A DNA stretch of 9,048 nt from Treponema sp. (GTDB lineage: Bacteria; Spirochaetota; Spirochaetia; Treponematales; Breznakiellaceae): positions 1 to 9,048 of the forward strand of contig JAIRUY010000170.1 in NCBI GenBank assembly GCA_031254175.1. Direction: 5' to 3'. The notes under the pieces are model-generated. The model was given only the letters and a program-made list of their open reading frames with translations. It did no database searches and was not told the origin of the DNA. Positions 1 to 6,561 of this stretch are shown piece by piece (within the stretch, counting starts at the first letter, position 1; every line of letters begins with the position of its first letter). A program made the position numbers and the translations under genes.

Positions 1-2403
1 GCCGTGAGAAAGATCTGTGAGCACTTCACGCTCTCTTGCAGAAATGATTAGATTTGCAATGCTGTTGGTTTGTCTGTATATTGTAACAATATGAGCCTGT
101 CTTTTTGCATAAGAAGCGGATTTAAGGTTTACGGTTTCCAGCCATGCTTCCGGAATACCGCAGGCAATGCCATTTTTTCTGCCTTGTTCCTTGAGCGCAA
201 ATGTTGTTAAGGTGCGCATATCCTTGCCAAGTTCAATAAAGGACATTAGCAGATTATTGGGAGACGCTGTTTCATAAGCTATCTTCAGTGTATTAAGGGC
301 TTTTTGTTTTTCATCCATTTTATAATATATGCAGGCTTCCATCGCCAGCATTTCCGTTCTTCCGTATAAATATGATTCCCGCTGTTTCATCTCCTGTATG
401 TACGACAATATGGGAGGATAGTTTCTTGTCACATAACAGTACAGGGCTTTCATTTGATTCCCGAAGTTTTCTATAAATGCCGCATGGCTGTATGGCGAAA
501 AACTGTCTGTAAGCCAGCCGGGTGTTTTTTCAGGCATACCCATGATACAGCAATACCAGCATTGCGCAATATCGTAATTGATAAAACGGTTTATGTAGTC
601 GCTTTCATCAAGGTGGGTTTTCATGTCTTTCAGCGCCTGATCTGCCTTTTGGAAATTCCCCTGGACAATGGCAAGTCTCATAATATAAAAAAGCGAGCGG
701 TGCATTACTTCAAAATGCCTTGTTTCCTGCGCCTGTTTATACGCGCCTATAAAAAATGTTTCTGCGGCGCGTATTTCGCCCTCGTAAAATTTTAATTCTC
801 CGCGCGCCAGATCTTCATCTCCTGTTTTAAAGCCGTTAAAATGTTTTGAAAAAAGGGCAGTTGAACGTGCCAAAGCTTCAATAAAATCCTGAGGGGCGCC
901 CTTTCTTGAAACGCCTGCGGCATTCAGCCAGGGGCCAGGCCCTTTGTTGTAGGCCCTTTTAAAATCAAACGGCTGGGGAGAGTATCGGAAAAATTTTTCA
1001 AAATAAATGTCAAAATCATAACAATCATCCGTTATGCACAATAAGATTCTGAGAAAAGCCCAGCAGTGGTAAATATTGCTCAAAGAAATATTTCTGAAAG
1101 CATTGCTTTTAGGCAGTTTTAGAAATTTTCCTTCATAATACTTTGATAATTCTACTGCCTTGTTCCAAAGCCCCTGGCCCATATAGGTGGATATGTGCAT
1201 TGCGGCAAGAAGATGAACTGTCTTGAACATCTGCTTTGGCGCATTGTCCAGAATCGGCGATGCGTATTTCGCGATGTCACGCGGTATCTGCGTCGGCAGT
1301 TCGTATAAAATTTGAACGATCGATTTATAATCTTCTGTCTTTTCAAAACATGATAACGCATCAATTTTAAAGCCGTTTTCGCTGCACCAGTTTCCCGCTG
1401 TCTTGTATGTATCAAACTTTTGTTTTTTTGAAAGCAAATGCTGTTTTTCGGCCAAAAACTCAAGGAACAACGGATGAATGAGATACGCGTTTATATAATT
1501 ATCAATATATACATAGGCATTTTGTTTTTGAAGTTCTGTAATCAGGGAAGTATTTTTGCCGGCAAGAGACTCTACAAGATCAAAAGACAGATGGCTGATT
1601 AAAGAAAGACGGATTAAAAAAGTTTGCAGTTGTTTGGATGTATTTTCCCATATCTCCGTTTCCATAAGGCGGAAGATGCTGGTTTTTACCGCATTGCGCA
1701 CATAACCGGAATAACCGGGCGCTTTTTGATATGAACGCGCAATAAGATTAATCGCGAATGCCCAGCCTTCAGTATCCTGCATGATCTCGTACATGTGTTC
1801 AAGCTGAGGCGTAATATCAAGGCTGCGAAAATATTGGGTGAGTTCATTTTCTGTAAAACGCAGATCGTTTTCTGTTATGTTAAACATCAAATCCCTGGAA
1901 ATAAACCGCGCGAAGTTGACGTGCGGGGTAGAACGGGAAAGCAGAATAACCGATGTTCCCGGCGGCAGTTTAATAACAAGACAGTCCTCCAGAAAACGAA
2001 TTACGCTTGAGTCATTTATACAATGAAAATCATCAAGGACAATTACCCGCGGTTTTATTTCAAGATGACTGTAGGCAAGAGCCATGTACTTGTTTGTCTT
2101 TTCCTTTGTATCGGGGAAACCAAGTTCCCTTATTGCCTTGGCGAAAGGTACATTTACCTGAGCTGCGGAATGGGCAAAATTTTCCCAAAGGCGGGCGCCG
2201 ACATTATCACGCTCTGAAAGCTGTATCCATAAAGTAGTCGGCTGGTACTCCTTCAAAAAATCAGAAGCCGCGCATGTTTTTCCGTAACCTGTTCCGGCGT
2301 TTACCACGATCAGCGGGAATTTTACTGCCTCCGTGAATAAATTATTTAAACGCTGGCGTTTAAAATGGAAAGCTTCGTTTGGGCTATTGTGCGTTTTTTC
2401 CAT
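1..2403 (-). CDS. MalT/LAL-type ATP-dependent LuxR-family transcriptional regulator, C-terminus cut by window edge
   Basis: The minus strand is open for 801 codons from an ATG at 2403 to position 1, with no stop, so the gene continues past the left edge. The N-terminal domain is a STAND-type NTPase: Walker A AGTGYGKT is at residues 36-43 and Walker B RVIVLDDFH at 119-127. A long, mostly helical middle region follows, resembling the TPR-like sensor region of MalT proteins. The last residues read ISAREREVLTDLSHG (787-801), the typical opening of a LuxR helix-turn-helix, so only about 45-50 residues should be missing. In this family, inducer and ATP binding drive oligomerisation and promoter activation; the inducer here is unknown. 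An in-frame TAG lies upstream of the ATG with no other ATG between them. An AGGA (2420-2417) lies 13 bases before the start, which is rather far. The gene is divergent from the hybrid kinase. The family call is firm; the target genes are not known. Confidence 0.9.
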   Translation of the reverse strand, partial: MEKTHNSPNEAFHFKRQRLNNLFTEAVKFPLIVVNAGTGYGKTCAASDFLKEYQPTTLWIQLSERDNVGARLWENFAHSAAQVNVPFAKAIRELGFPDTKEKTNKYMALAYSHLEIKPRVIVLDDFHCINDSSVIRFLEDCLVIKLPPGTSVILLSRSTPHVNFARFISRDLMFNITENDLRFTENELTQYFRSLDITPQLEHMYEIMQDTEGWAFAINLIARSYQKAPGYSGYVRNAVKTSIFRLMETEIWENTSKQLQTFLIRLSLISHLSFDLVESLAGKNTSLITELQKQNAYVYIDNYINAYLIHPLFLEFLAEKQHLLSKKQKFDTYKTAGNWCSENGFKIDALSCFEKTEDYKSIVQILYELPTQIPRDIAKYASPILDNAPKQMFKTVHLLAAMHISTYMGQGLWNKAVELSKYYEGKFLKLPKSNAFRNISLSNIYHCWAFLRILLCITDDCYDFDIYFEKFFRYSPQPFDFKRAYNKGPGPWLNAAGVSRKGAPQDFIEALARSTALFSKHFNGFKTGDEDLARGELKFYEGEIRAAETFFIGAYKQAQETRHFEVMHRSLFYIMRLAIVQGNFQKADQALKDMKTHLDESDYINRFINYDIAQCWYCCIMGMPEKTPGWLTDSFSPYSHAAFIENFGNQMKALYCYVTRNYPPILSYIQEMKQRESYLYGRTEMLAMEACIYYKMDEKQKALNTLKIAYETASPNNLLMSFIELGKDMRTLTTFALKEQGRKNGIACGIPEAWLETVNLKSASYAKRQAHIVTIYRQTNSIANLIISAREREVLTDLSHG

Positions 2404-2469
2404 AAAAAACCATGATTCCTGTAAAAAATATTTTCCTTCCGGCTAACTATTGTTAATTTCTATAATTAT

Positions 2470-2498
2470 ATTATAATCAATAATGGGTCGTTTTTCCA
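2470..2498 (-). promoter_or_regulatory. Candidate sigma-70 promoter for the MalT-like regulator
   Basis: Read on the minus strand, TGGAAA (2498-2493, 4 of 6 to the consensus -35) is followed by a 17-base spacer and a perfect TATAAT (2475-2470). A second TATAAT overlaps at 2470-2465. Transcription would start near 2463 and leave a leader of about 60 bases before the ATG at 2403. The region is very AT-rich, so chance matches to a -10 are likely; the spacing supports the call but does not prove it. Confidence 0.45.
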
Positions 2499-2514
2499 CA
2501 AAATATTTATACTT

Positions 2515-2543
2515 TTGTATTATTTATTGAAATATATTATTAT
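2515..2543 (+). promoter_or_regulatory. Candidate sigma-70 promoter for the hybrid histidine kinase
   Basis: TTGTAT (2515-2520) and TATTAT (2538-2543) are separated by 17 bases. The predicted start is near 2550, just ahead of the GAGGG at 2554-2558 that probably serves as ribosome binding site. The -35 is weak (3 of 6) and the surrounding DNA is nearly all A and T, so other -10 choices are possible. Together with the opposing candidate promoter it fills the 158-base divergent region 2404-2561; I see nothing else there. Confidence 0.35.
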
Positions 2544-2561
2544 TTATGGATATGAGGGTGT

Positions 2562-4148
2562 ATGACCAATAAATTAAAAAAACTACGCTCAAGGGAAGAG
2601 CTTTTTGCGACAATAATGGACGCGATCCCTGTTGCTATTGCCGTATTTAATCAAAAAAGGGAAATACTGTACAGCAACAGTATGATGGATGAATTCTTTA
2701 TAGTTCACAGTCTTGATGCGCGCAGTGTCAAATTGCTTGAACGAATTGCCGGCGGCGGATTTCTTCATGAAGACAGTCTTGCGCCCGGAGCGGCGATAAT
2801 GTTTGATCCTTCGTTATCTCCCCTTAAACCTTTTATTACAGATATCGCCTTGCTGGGCGATGAAGGCGCCAAGAATTATTCATTGAGTCTTTACCGTGTA
2901 AAGATACGTTTGCCCGAGCTGGATTCGTTCTTTGTTATTCTGCTTTTAAATGATGTTACTCAGCTTACCCATGCAAAACTGGATGCAGAAGCGGCATCGC
3001 TTGCTAAAAGTGATTTTCTTTCCAGAATGAGCCATGAAATCCGCACTCCAATGAATGCGATAATCGGCATGACGCAGGTGGCCAGAGGTTCTGACAGTCT
3101 GCAAAAGATTGAAAGTTGTCTTGGCCAGGTGGAAAATTCATCCCATCACCTGTTAGGTATCATTAACGATATTCTGGATTTCAGCAAGATTGAATCGGGA
3201 AAACTTGTTCTTGATATGGTTGATTTTTCACTCAAACGCGACCTTAATGTCGTTCTTTCCATGATGAGGCCAAAGGCAAAAGAGCGTAATATTAGTATCC
3301 TTTTAAATATTGAGAAACTCGAAAATGACGGGTTATTTACCGATTCATTAAGATTGAATCAGATATTAATTAACCTTCTTTCAAATGCCATCAAGTTTTC
3401 TCCTGAAGACAGTGAAATACAGGTTAATGTCGCGGAACTGGAAACGCCGGATGCGGCCGCAGACGAAAGTATATACAGATTTGAGGTTGTCGATTGCGGT
3501 ATTGGTGTAAGTGAAGAACAGGCTTCCCGGCTGTTTAATCCTTTTGAGCAGGCTGACGGCAGTACAACACGACGCTACGGAGGAACGGGGTTGGGGCTTC
3601 CCATTTGCAAAAATCTCGTGGAGATGATGGGAGGAGCCATTTCGTATCAAAGCAGGGTAGGAGAAGGCAGTACATTCAGCTTTTCTATCCGCTGTAAATC
3701 AAGACATACTTTTGATGAGGTAAAAGAAAAGGAAAAGACGGTTTTTGATTTTTCCGGCAAATGCTGTCTGGTGGTAGATGATATTGAAATTAACCGCGAG
3801 ATAATTATGGAGCTGCTTTCCGTCACAGGCATTAAATTTGAAACAGCATATAACGGTGTAAACGCTCTTGAAAAATTCAAGGCTTCGCCGGAAGGTCATT
3901 TTGACATAATATTGATGGATATGCAGATGCCTGTAATGGACGGCTGTGCGGCGGCAAAAGAAATAAGGAAACTAAACCGCGCAGACGCGTCAAAAGTTGC
4001 AATTATTGCAATGACTGCAAATGTAATGCAGGAAGATGTGCAGAAAACTGTGGATTCCGGCATGAATGCCCACCTTAGCAAGCCCATTGAGCTTGATGTT
4101 GTATTTAAAATATTTCAGAAATATTTAAGCGGAAAAACAGAAAGCTGA
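2562..4148 (+). CDS. Soluble hybrid sensor histidine kinase (PAS-HisKA-HATPase-receiver)
   Basis: This 528-residue protein should autophosphorylate on histidine and pass the phosphate to its own receiver aspartate. Residues about 12-135 look like a PAS sensor domain. HisKA carries the H-box SRMSHEIRTPMNAIIGM with His158. The ATPase domain has N-box Asn271/Asn275, G1 DCGIGV (311-316), F-box NPFEQ (326-330) and G2 GGTGLGL (340-346). The receiver starts near 400 and keeps the acidic pair Asp406/Asp407, phosphoacceptor Asp453 (LMDMQMP), Thr485 and Lys507. All catalytic residues are present. I see no signal peptide or membrane segment, so it should sense a cytoplasmic cue. No Hpt or DNA-binding domain is attached, so the next step of the relay must be elsewhere. 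An in-frame stop sits just upstream of the ATG, which fixes the start; GAGGG (2554-2558) is only 3 bases away. It lies between the divergent MalT-like regulator and the amino acid importer. Confidence 0.95.
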   Translation: MTNKLKKLRSREELFATIMDAIPVAIAVFNQKREILYSNSMMDEFFIVHSLDARSVKLLERIAGGGFLHEDSLAPGAAIMFDPSLSPLKPFITDIALLGDEGAKNYSLSLYRVKIRLPELDSFFVILLLNDVTQLTHAKLDAEAASLAKSDFLSRMSHEIRTPMNAIIGMTQVARGSDSLQKIESCLGQVENSSHHLLGIINDILDFSKIESGKLVLDMVDFSLKRDLNVVLSMMRPKAKERNISILLNIEKLENDGLFTDSLRLNQILINLLSNAIKFSPEDSEIQVNVAELETPDAAADESIYRFEVVDCGIGVSEEQASRLFNPFEQADGSTTRRYGGTGLGLPICKNLVEMMGGAISYQSRVGEGSTFSFSIRCKSRHTFDEVKEKEKTVFDFSGKCCLVVDDIEINREIIMELLSVTGIKFETAYNGVNALEKFKASPEGHFDIILMDMQMPVMDGCAAAKEIRKLNRADASKVAIIAMTANVMQEDVQKTVDSGMNAHLSKPIELDVVFKIFQKYLSGKTES

Positions 4149-4153
4149 TAGGT

Positions 4154-4188
4154 GGTGTCCGAAAAGTATGAAAACTTGTTCGACAGCC
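4154..4188 (+). repeat. Imperfect inverted repeat (hairpin) after the hybrid kinase
   Basis: Six bases after the kinase stop, GGTGTC-GAA-AAGT (4154-4167, with C4160 bulged) can pair with ACTT-TTC-GACA-CC (4174-4188, with G4178 and G4186 bulged). This gives about 13 pairs around the loop ATGAAA. No run of T follows, so it does not look like an intrinsic terminator. It may be a dispersed intergenic element, an RNA-stabilising 3' end for the kinase transcript, or part of the importer leader in read-through RNA. The loop ATG at 4168 opens a 14-codon reading frame (MKTCSTAPYLAKKT) ending at 4212. Confidence 0.5.
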
Positions 4189-4189
4189 C

Positions 4190-4233
4190 CATACTTGGCA
4201 AAAAAAACATAATTCGATATACTTCCCATACTT
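4190..4233 (+). promoter_or_regulatory. CATACTT heptamer repeats overlapping the importer promoter (possible operator)
   Basis: CATACTT occurs at 4190-4196 and 4227-4233, with a one-base variant TATACTT at 4218-4224. The first overlaps the -35 box, the second covers the -10, and the third lies at the predicted start site. The last two are direct repeats with a 9-base period. The inverse, AAGTATG, occurs at 4164-4170 and again at 4265-4271 over the importer start codon. Repeats placed like this could bind a regulator, but no protein can be assigned from the sequence. Confidence 0.4.
4195..4223 (+). promoter_or_regulatory. Probable sigma-70 promoter of the amino acid importer operon
   Basis: TTGGCA (4195-4200, 5 of 6 to consensus) and TATACT (4218-4223, 5 of 6) are exactly 17 bases apart. 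Transcription would begin near 4229-4231, giving a leader of about 40 bases before the binding-protein ATG at 4269. This is one of the two best promoter matches in the window, and it suggests the importer can be expressed independently of the upstream kinase. Confidence 0.6.
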
Positions 4234-4268
4234 AGTCCCTTTGGGGAGATATTGGAGTTGGAGGAAGT

Positions 4269-5069
4269 ATGAAAAAAGCAATTTTGGCAGCCTGCGTTGT
4301 TTTATTGGCAAGCATTGTTCTGTTTGCAGGATGTGTAAAAAAACACGATGGAATAACAATAAAGCCCGGAGTATTGATGATAGGCATGGAAATTGGCTAT
4401 CCTCCCATGGAATATTATGCCGAAGACGGCAAGACCCCTATGGGTTTTGATGTAGATATGGGGAAGGCAATCGCGGAAAAACTGGGTCTGGAACCGCAGT
4501 TTGTTGATACCGGCTGGGACGGGATTTTTGCCGCTGTTGATACGGGAAGATTCGATTGTATTATGTCATCTGTAACAATTACTCCCGCAAGGATACAAGC
4601 CCACAATTTCAGCAAACCTTATATTACAAATACCATTGCCATAGTATTACGCAAAGACTCTTCTTTAACTGTAAGGTCTCCCGATGATTTAAGAGGTCTT
4701 GATGTAGCATTTCAGGGTGATACTACATCTGATTTTTTCATGCAGGATCTTGAAGAAGAAGGTCTTGTATACACTCCGCGCAGATACGACAAAGTCATGT
4801 ACTGCTTTGACGAAATGAGAATGGGACGTGTAGATGCAATTGTAACAGATCTTCCTGTCGCTTTTAATTATGTCAATCCGGCAGGCAGTCCTTTTGAAGT
4901 TGTCTGGACAAGCGAGCCTGAATTATTCGGTATCTGTTTAAAGAAGGGAAATGATGCCCTTACACAGGCAATTGACAAAGCATTGGATGAACTTTTTGCG
5001 GACGGAACTATGGTTCGCATATCAAATAAATTTTTTGAAGCGGATCTGGTAACCGCTGCCAGACAATAA
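4269..5069 (+). CDS. Polar amino acid ABC transporter substrate-binding lipoprotein
   Basis: This is a family 3 solute-binding protein of 266 residues that captures an amino acid outside the membrane for the importer encoded next. A basic start (MKK) and hydrophobic stretch lead to LFAGC, with Cys22 the likely lipidated residue. Phe at position -3 of the lipobox is relaxed and would suit a spirochaete. The fold is recognisable from EIGYPPMEYY (41-50) and GFDVDMGKAIAEKLG (59-73). SSVTITPAR (100-108) matches the HisJ-type segment whose Arg binds the alpha-carboxylate. GDTTSDFF (150-157) and the TDLP segment with Asp194 match the amino-group side of the site. Which amino acid is bound cannot be told. 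GGAGG (4260-4264) lies 4 bases before the ATG, a strong ribosome site. The permease gene begins one base after the stop. Confidence 0.95.
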   Translation: MKKAILAACVVLLASIVLFAGCVKKHDGITIKPGVLMIGMEIGYPPMEYYAEDGKTPMGFDVDMGKAIAEKLGLEPQFVDTGWDGIFAAVDTGRFDCIMSSVTITPARIQAHNFSKPYITNTIAIVLRKDSSLTVRSPDDLRGLDVAFQGDTTSDFFMQDLEEEGLVYTPRRYDKVMYCFDEMRMGRVDAIVTDLPVAFNYVNPAGSPFEVVWTSEPELFGICLKKGNDALTQAIDKALDELFADGTMVRISNKFFEADLVTAARQ

Positions 5070-5070
5070 T

Positions 5071-5760
5071 TTGGAACAAATTTCAGATGCCGTCACAAAA
5101 ATGATCTCATGGATCCCCGCCCTGCTTATGGGCGCGAGGATCACTATAGGTTTGACAGTTTGTGCCATGACAGCCGGGGTAATCTTAAGTCTTTTTATTG
5201 CCCTTGGAAAAATGTCGAAGAGCGCCGTCATCAACAAGTTTTGTACGGCGTATACTTTCTTTTTCCGGGGTACGCCTCTTTTAATGCAGCTTTACTTTAT
5301 CTACTACGCCCTGCCTTCAATTTCTTCAGTTTTTCTTATACAAACAGGGAATGCGGGAGCTGATCGCTTTATTTACGCTTTTATTGCCTACAGTCTTAAT
5401 ATGGCGGCTTATTCTGCTGAGGTTATCAGAGCGGCGCTTCAAAGCATTGATAAGGGCCAATTCGAGGCTTCCCGGGCGCTGGGGCTTTCGTATGCACAGA
5501 CAATGCGGCTTGTTATTATTCCTCAGTCAATCAGACGCCTGATACCGCCTGTCGGCAATGAATTTATCCTGATGCTTAAAGACGCTTCTCTTGTATCAAT
5601 GATTGCGCTGGTTGACATTACCAGAGCCACAAGAACCATAGAAGGCTCTACCAGGTCGCCTCTTGTTTATATTCCGGCAATGATTCTTTATTTAATCATC
5701 ACTGCCATATTCACCTATATTTTCCGCAAACTGGAAAAGAAATACTCGGTATATGAGTGA
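5071..5760 (+). CDS. Polar amino acid ABC transporter permease (HisM/GlnP-like)
   Basis: This 229-residue inner-membrane protein should form the translocation channel. Hydrophobic segments lie at about 17-45, 57-83, 98-120, 160-185 and 197-217. RGTPLLMQLYFIYYALP (66-82) is the conserved His/Glu/Gln-family permease segment. The cytoplasmic EAA loop, which docks the ATPase, starts at EASRALGLS (132-140) and runs to about 155 with its conserved Gly138. The chosen start is TTG at 5071, one base after the binding-protein TAA; the first in-frame ATG is at 5101. Neither has a clear ribosome site, so translation is probably coupled to the upstream gene. Starting at 5101 would drop ten residues that precede the first membrane segment and would not change the function. 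Only one permease gene is present, so it presumably works as a homodimer. Confidence 0.93.
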   Translation: MEQISDAVTKMISWIPALLMGARITIGLTVCAMTAGVILSLFIALGKMSKSAVINKFCTAYTFFFRGTPLLMQLYFIYYALPSISSVFLIQTGNAGADRFIYAFIAYSLNMAAYSAEVIRAALQSIDKGQFEASRALGLSYAQTMRLVIIPQSIRRLIPPVGNEFILMLKDASLVSMIALVDITRATRTIEGSTRSPLVYIPAMILYLIITAIFTYIFRKLEKKYSVYE

Positions 5761-5771
5761 GGCGGGCTGTT

Positions 5772-6545
5772 ATGTCAATGGTTAAGACTGTCGAAATAAG
5801 CAAAACTTTTCACTCTCAGGGGCGTACGCCGCTTGATGTCCTGAAAAAAGTATCTCTTACTGTAGAACAAAGTGAAGTTATCTGCATTATCGGGCCTTCG
5901 GGAGCCGGTAAATCAACATATCTTCGTACTTTAAATCACCTTGAAACCATTGATGACGGACAAATCTATATTGAAAATAATCTGGTTTTTGACTGCACTC
6001 ATGGTGTAAACAAGGTAAAAATGCACCACAGCGAACGCAGTAAAATTCTCCTGGAAGTAGGCATGGTTTTTCAACGTTTTAATCTTTTTCCCCATAAAAC
6101 TGTACTGGAAAATGTGATGCTTGCTCCGCTTCATGTACGCAAATTTTCTTTTGACGAAGCGCGGGAAAAGGCTGTGCAAATTATGGAACGTGTCGGACTG
6201 GGAGACAAAATAGACGAATATCCTTCAAAACTTTCCGGCGGCCAACAGCAGCGTGTTGCGATCGCCCGCGCTCTTGCGATGGAGCCGAGGATCATGCTCT
6301 TTGATGAGCCGACCTCTTCCCTCGATCCTGAGCTGGTCGGAGAAGTGTTAGCTGTAATGAAGCAGCTTGCCAAGGCGGGCATGACCATGCTTGTTGTTTC
6401 CCATGAAATGGGCTTTGCGCGGGAGGTTGCCAACAAGGTACTGTTTATGTACGAAGGTTCCATTCTGGAAACAGGTACACCCGAACAGATATTTAACAAT
6501 CCCGTAAATGATCGTACCAGACATTTTATCAAGAGCGTCCTTTAG
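5772..6545 (+). CDS. Polar amino acid ABC transporter ATP-binding protein (HisP/GlnQ-like)
   Basis: This is the cytoplasmic ATPase that powers the importer, 257 residues from the chosen start. It has Walker A GPSGAGKS (41-48), Q-loop Gln101 in MVFQRFNLFPH, signature LSGGQQQR starting at 154, Walker B IMLFDEP (174-180), D-loop SSLD and H-loop His211 in VVSHEMGFA. The last is typical of the polar amino acid subfamily. The insertion with NKVKMHHSERSK between Walker A and the Q-loop is also usual in this group. A GTG at 5757 overlaps the permease stop as GTGA and would add five residues. I prefer ATG 5772 because GAGG at 5759-5762 sits 9 bases before it, whereas 5757 lacks a ribosome site. The helicase gene follows after 16 bases. 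Confidence 0.95.
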   Translation: MSMVKTVEISKTFHSQGRTPLDVLKKVSLTVEQSEVICIIGPSGAGKSTYLRTLNHLETIDDGQIYIENNLVFDCTHGVNKVKMHHSERSKILLEVGMVFQRFNLFPHKTVLENVMLAPLHVRKFSFDEAREKAVQIMERVGLGDKIDEYPSKLSGGQQQRVAIARALAMEPRIMLFDEPTSSLDPELVGEVLAVMKQLAKAGMTMLVVSHEMGFAREVANKVLFMYEGSILETGTPEQIFNNPVNDRTRHFIKSVL

Positions 6546-6561
6546 GGCTGCCTTATAAAAC

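Noticed and set aside
454..2237. Plus-strand open frames at 454-795, 1795-2010, 1838-2026, 2007-2237 and similar
   Set aside because: They are antisense to the continuous 801-codon MalT-like gene, which has Walker motifs and a LuxR signature. Their translations show no family resemblance.
2384..2413. Nine-codon minus-strand frame (MVFYGKNAQ) overlapping the start of the MalT-like gene
   Set aside because: Its AGGA is only three bases from the ATG and the frame is very short. Nothing separates it from chance, although it could in principle couple to the regulator start.
4154..4188. Hairpin after the hybrid kinase as an intrinsic terminator
   Set aside because: No run of T follows the stem on the plus strand and the stem has three bulges, so I list it as an inverted repeat only.
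5757..5771. GTG start of the ABC ATPase overlapping the permease stop
   Set aside because: GTGA overlap is a plausible coupling arrangement, but there is no ribosome site before it, while ATG 5772 has GAGG at a good distance. Kept as an alternative only.
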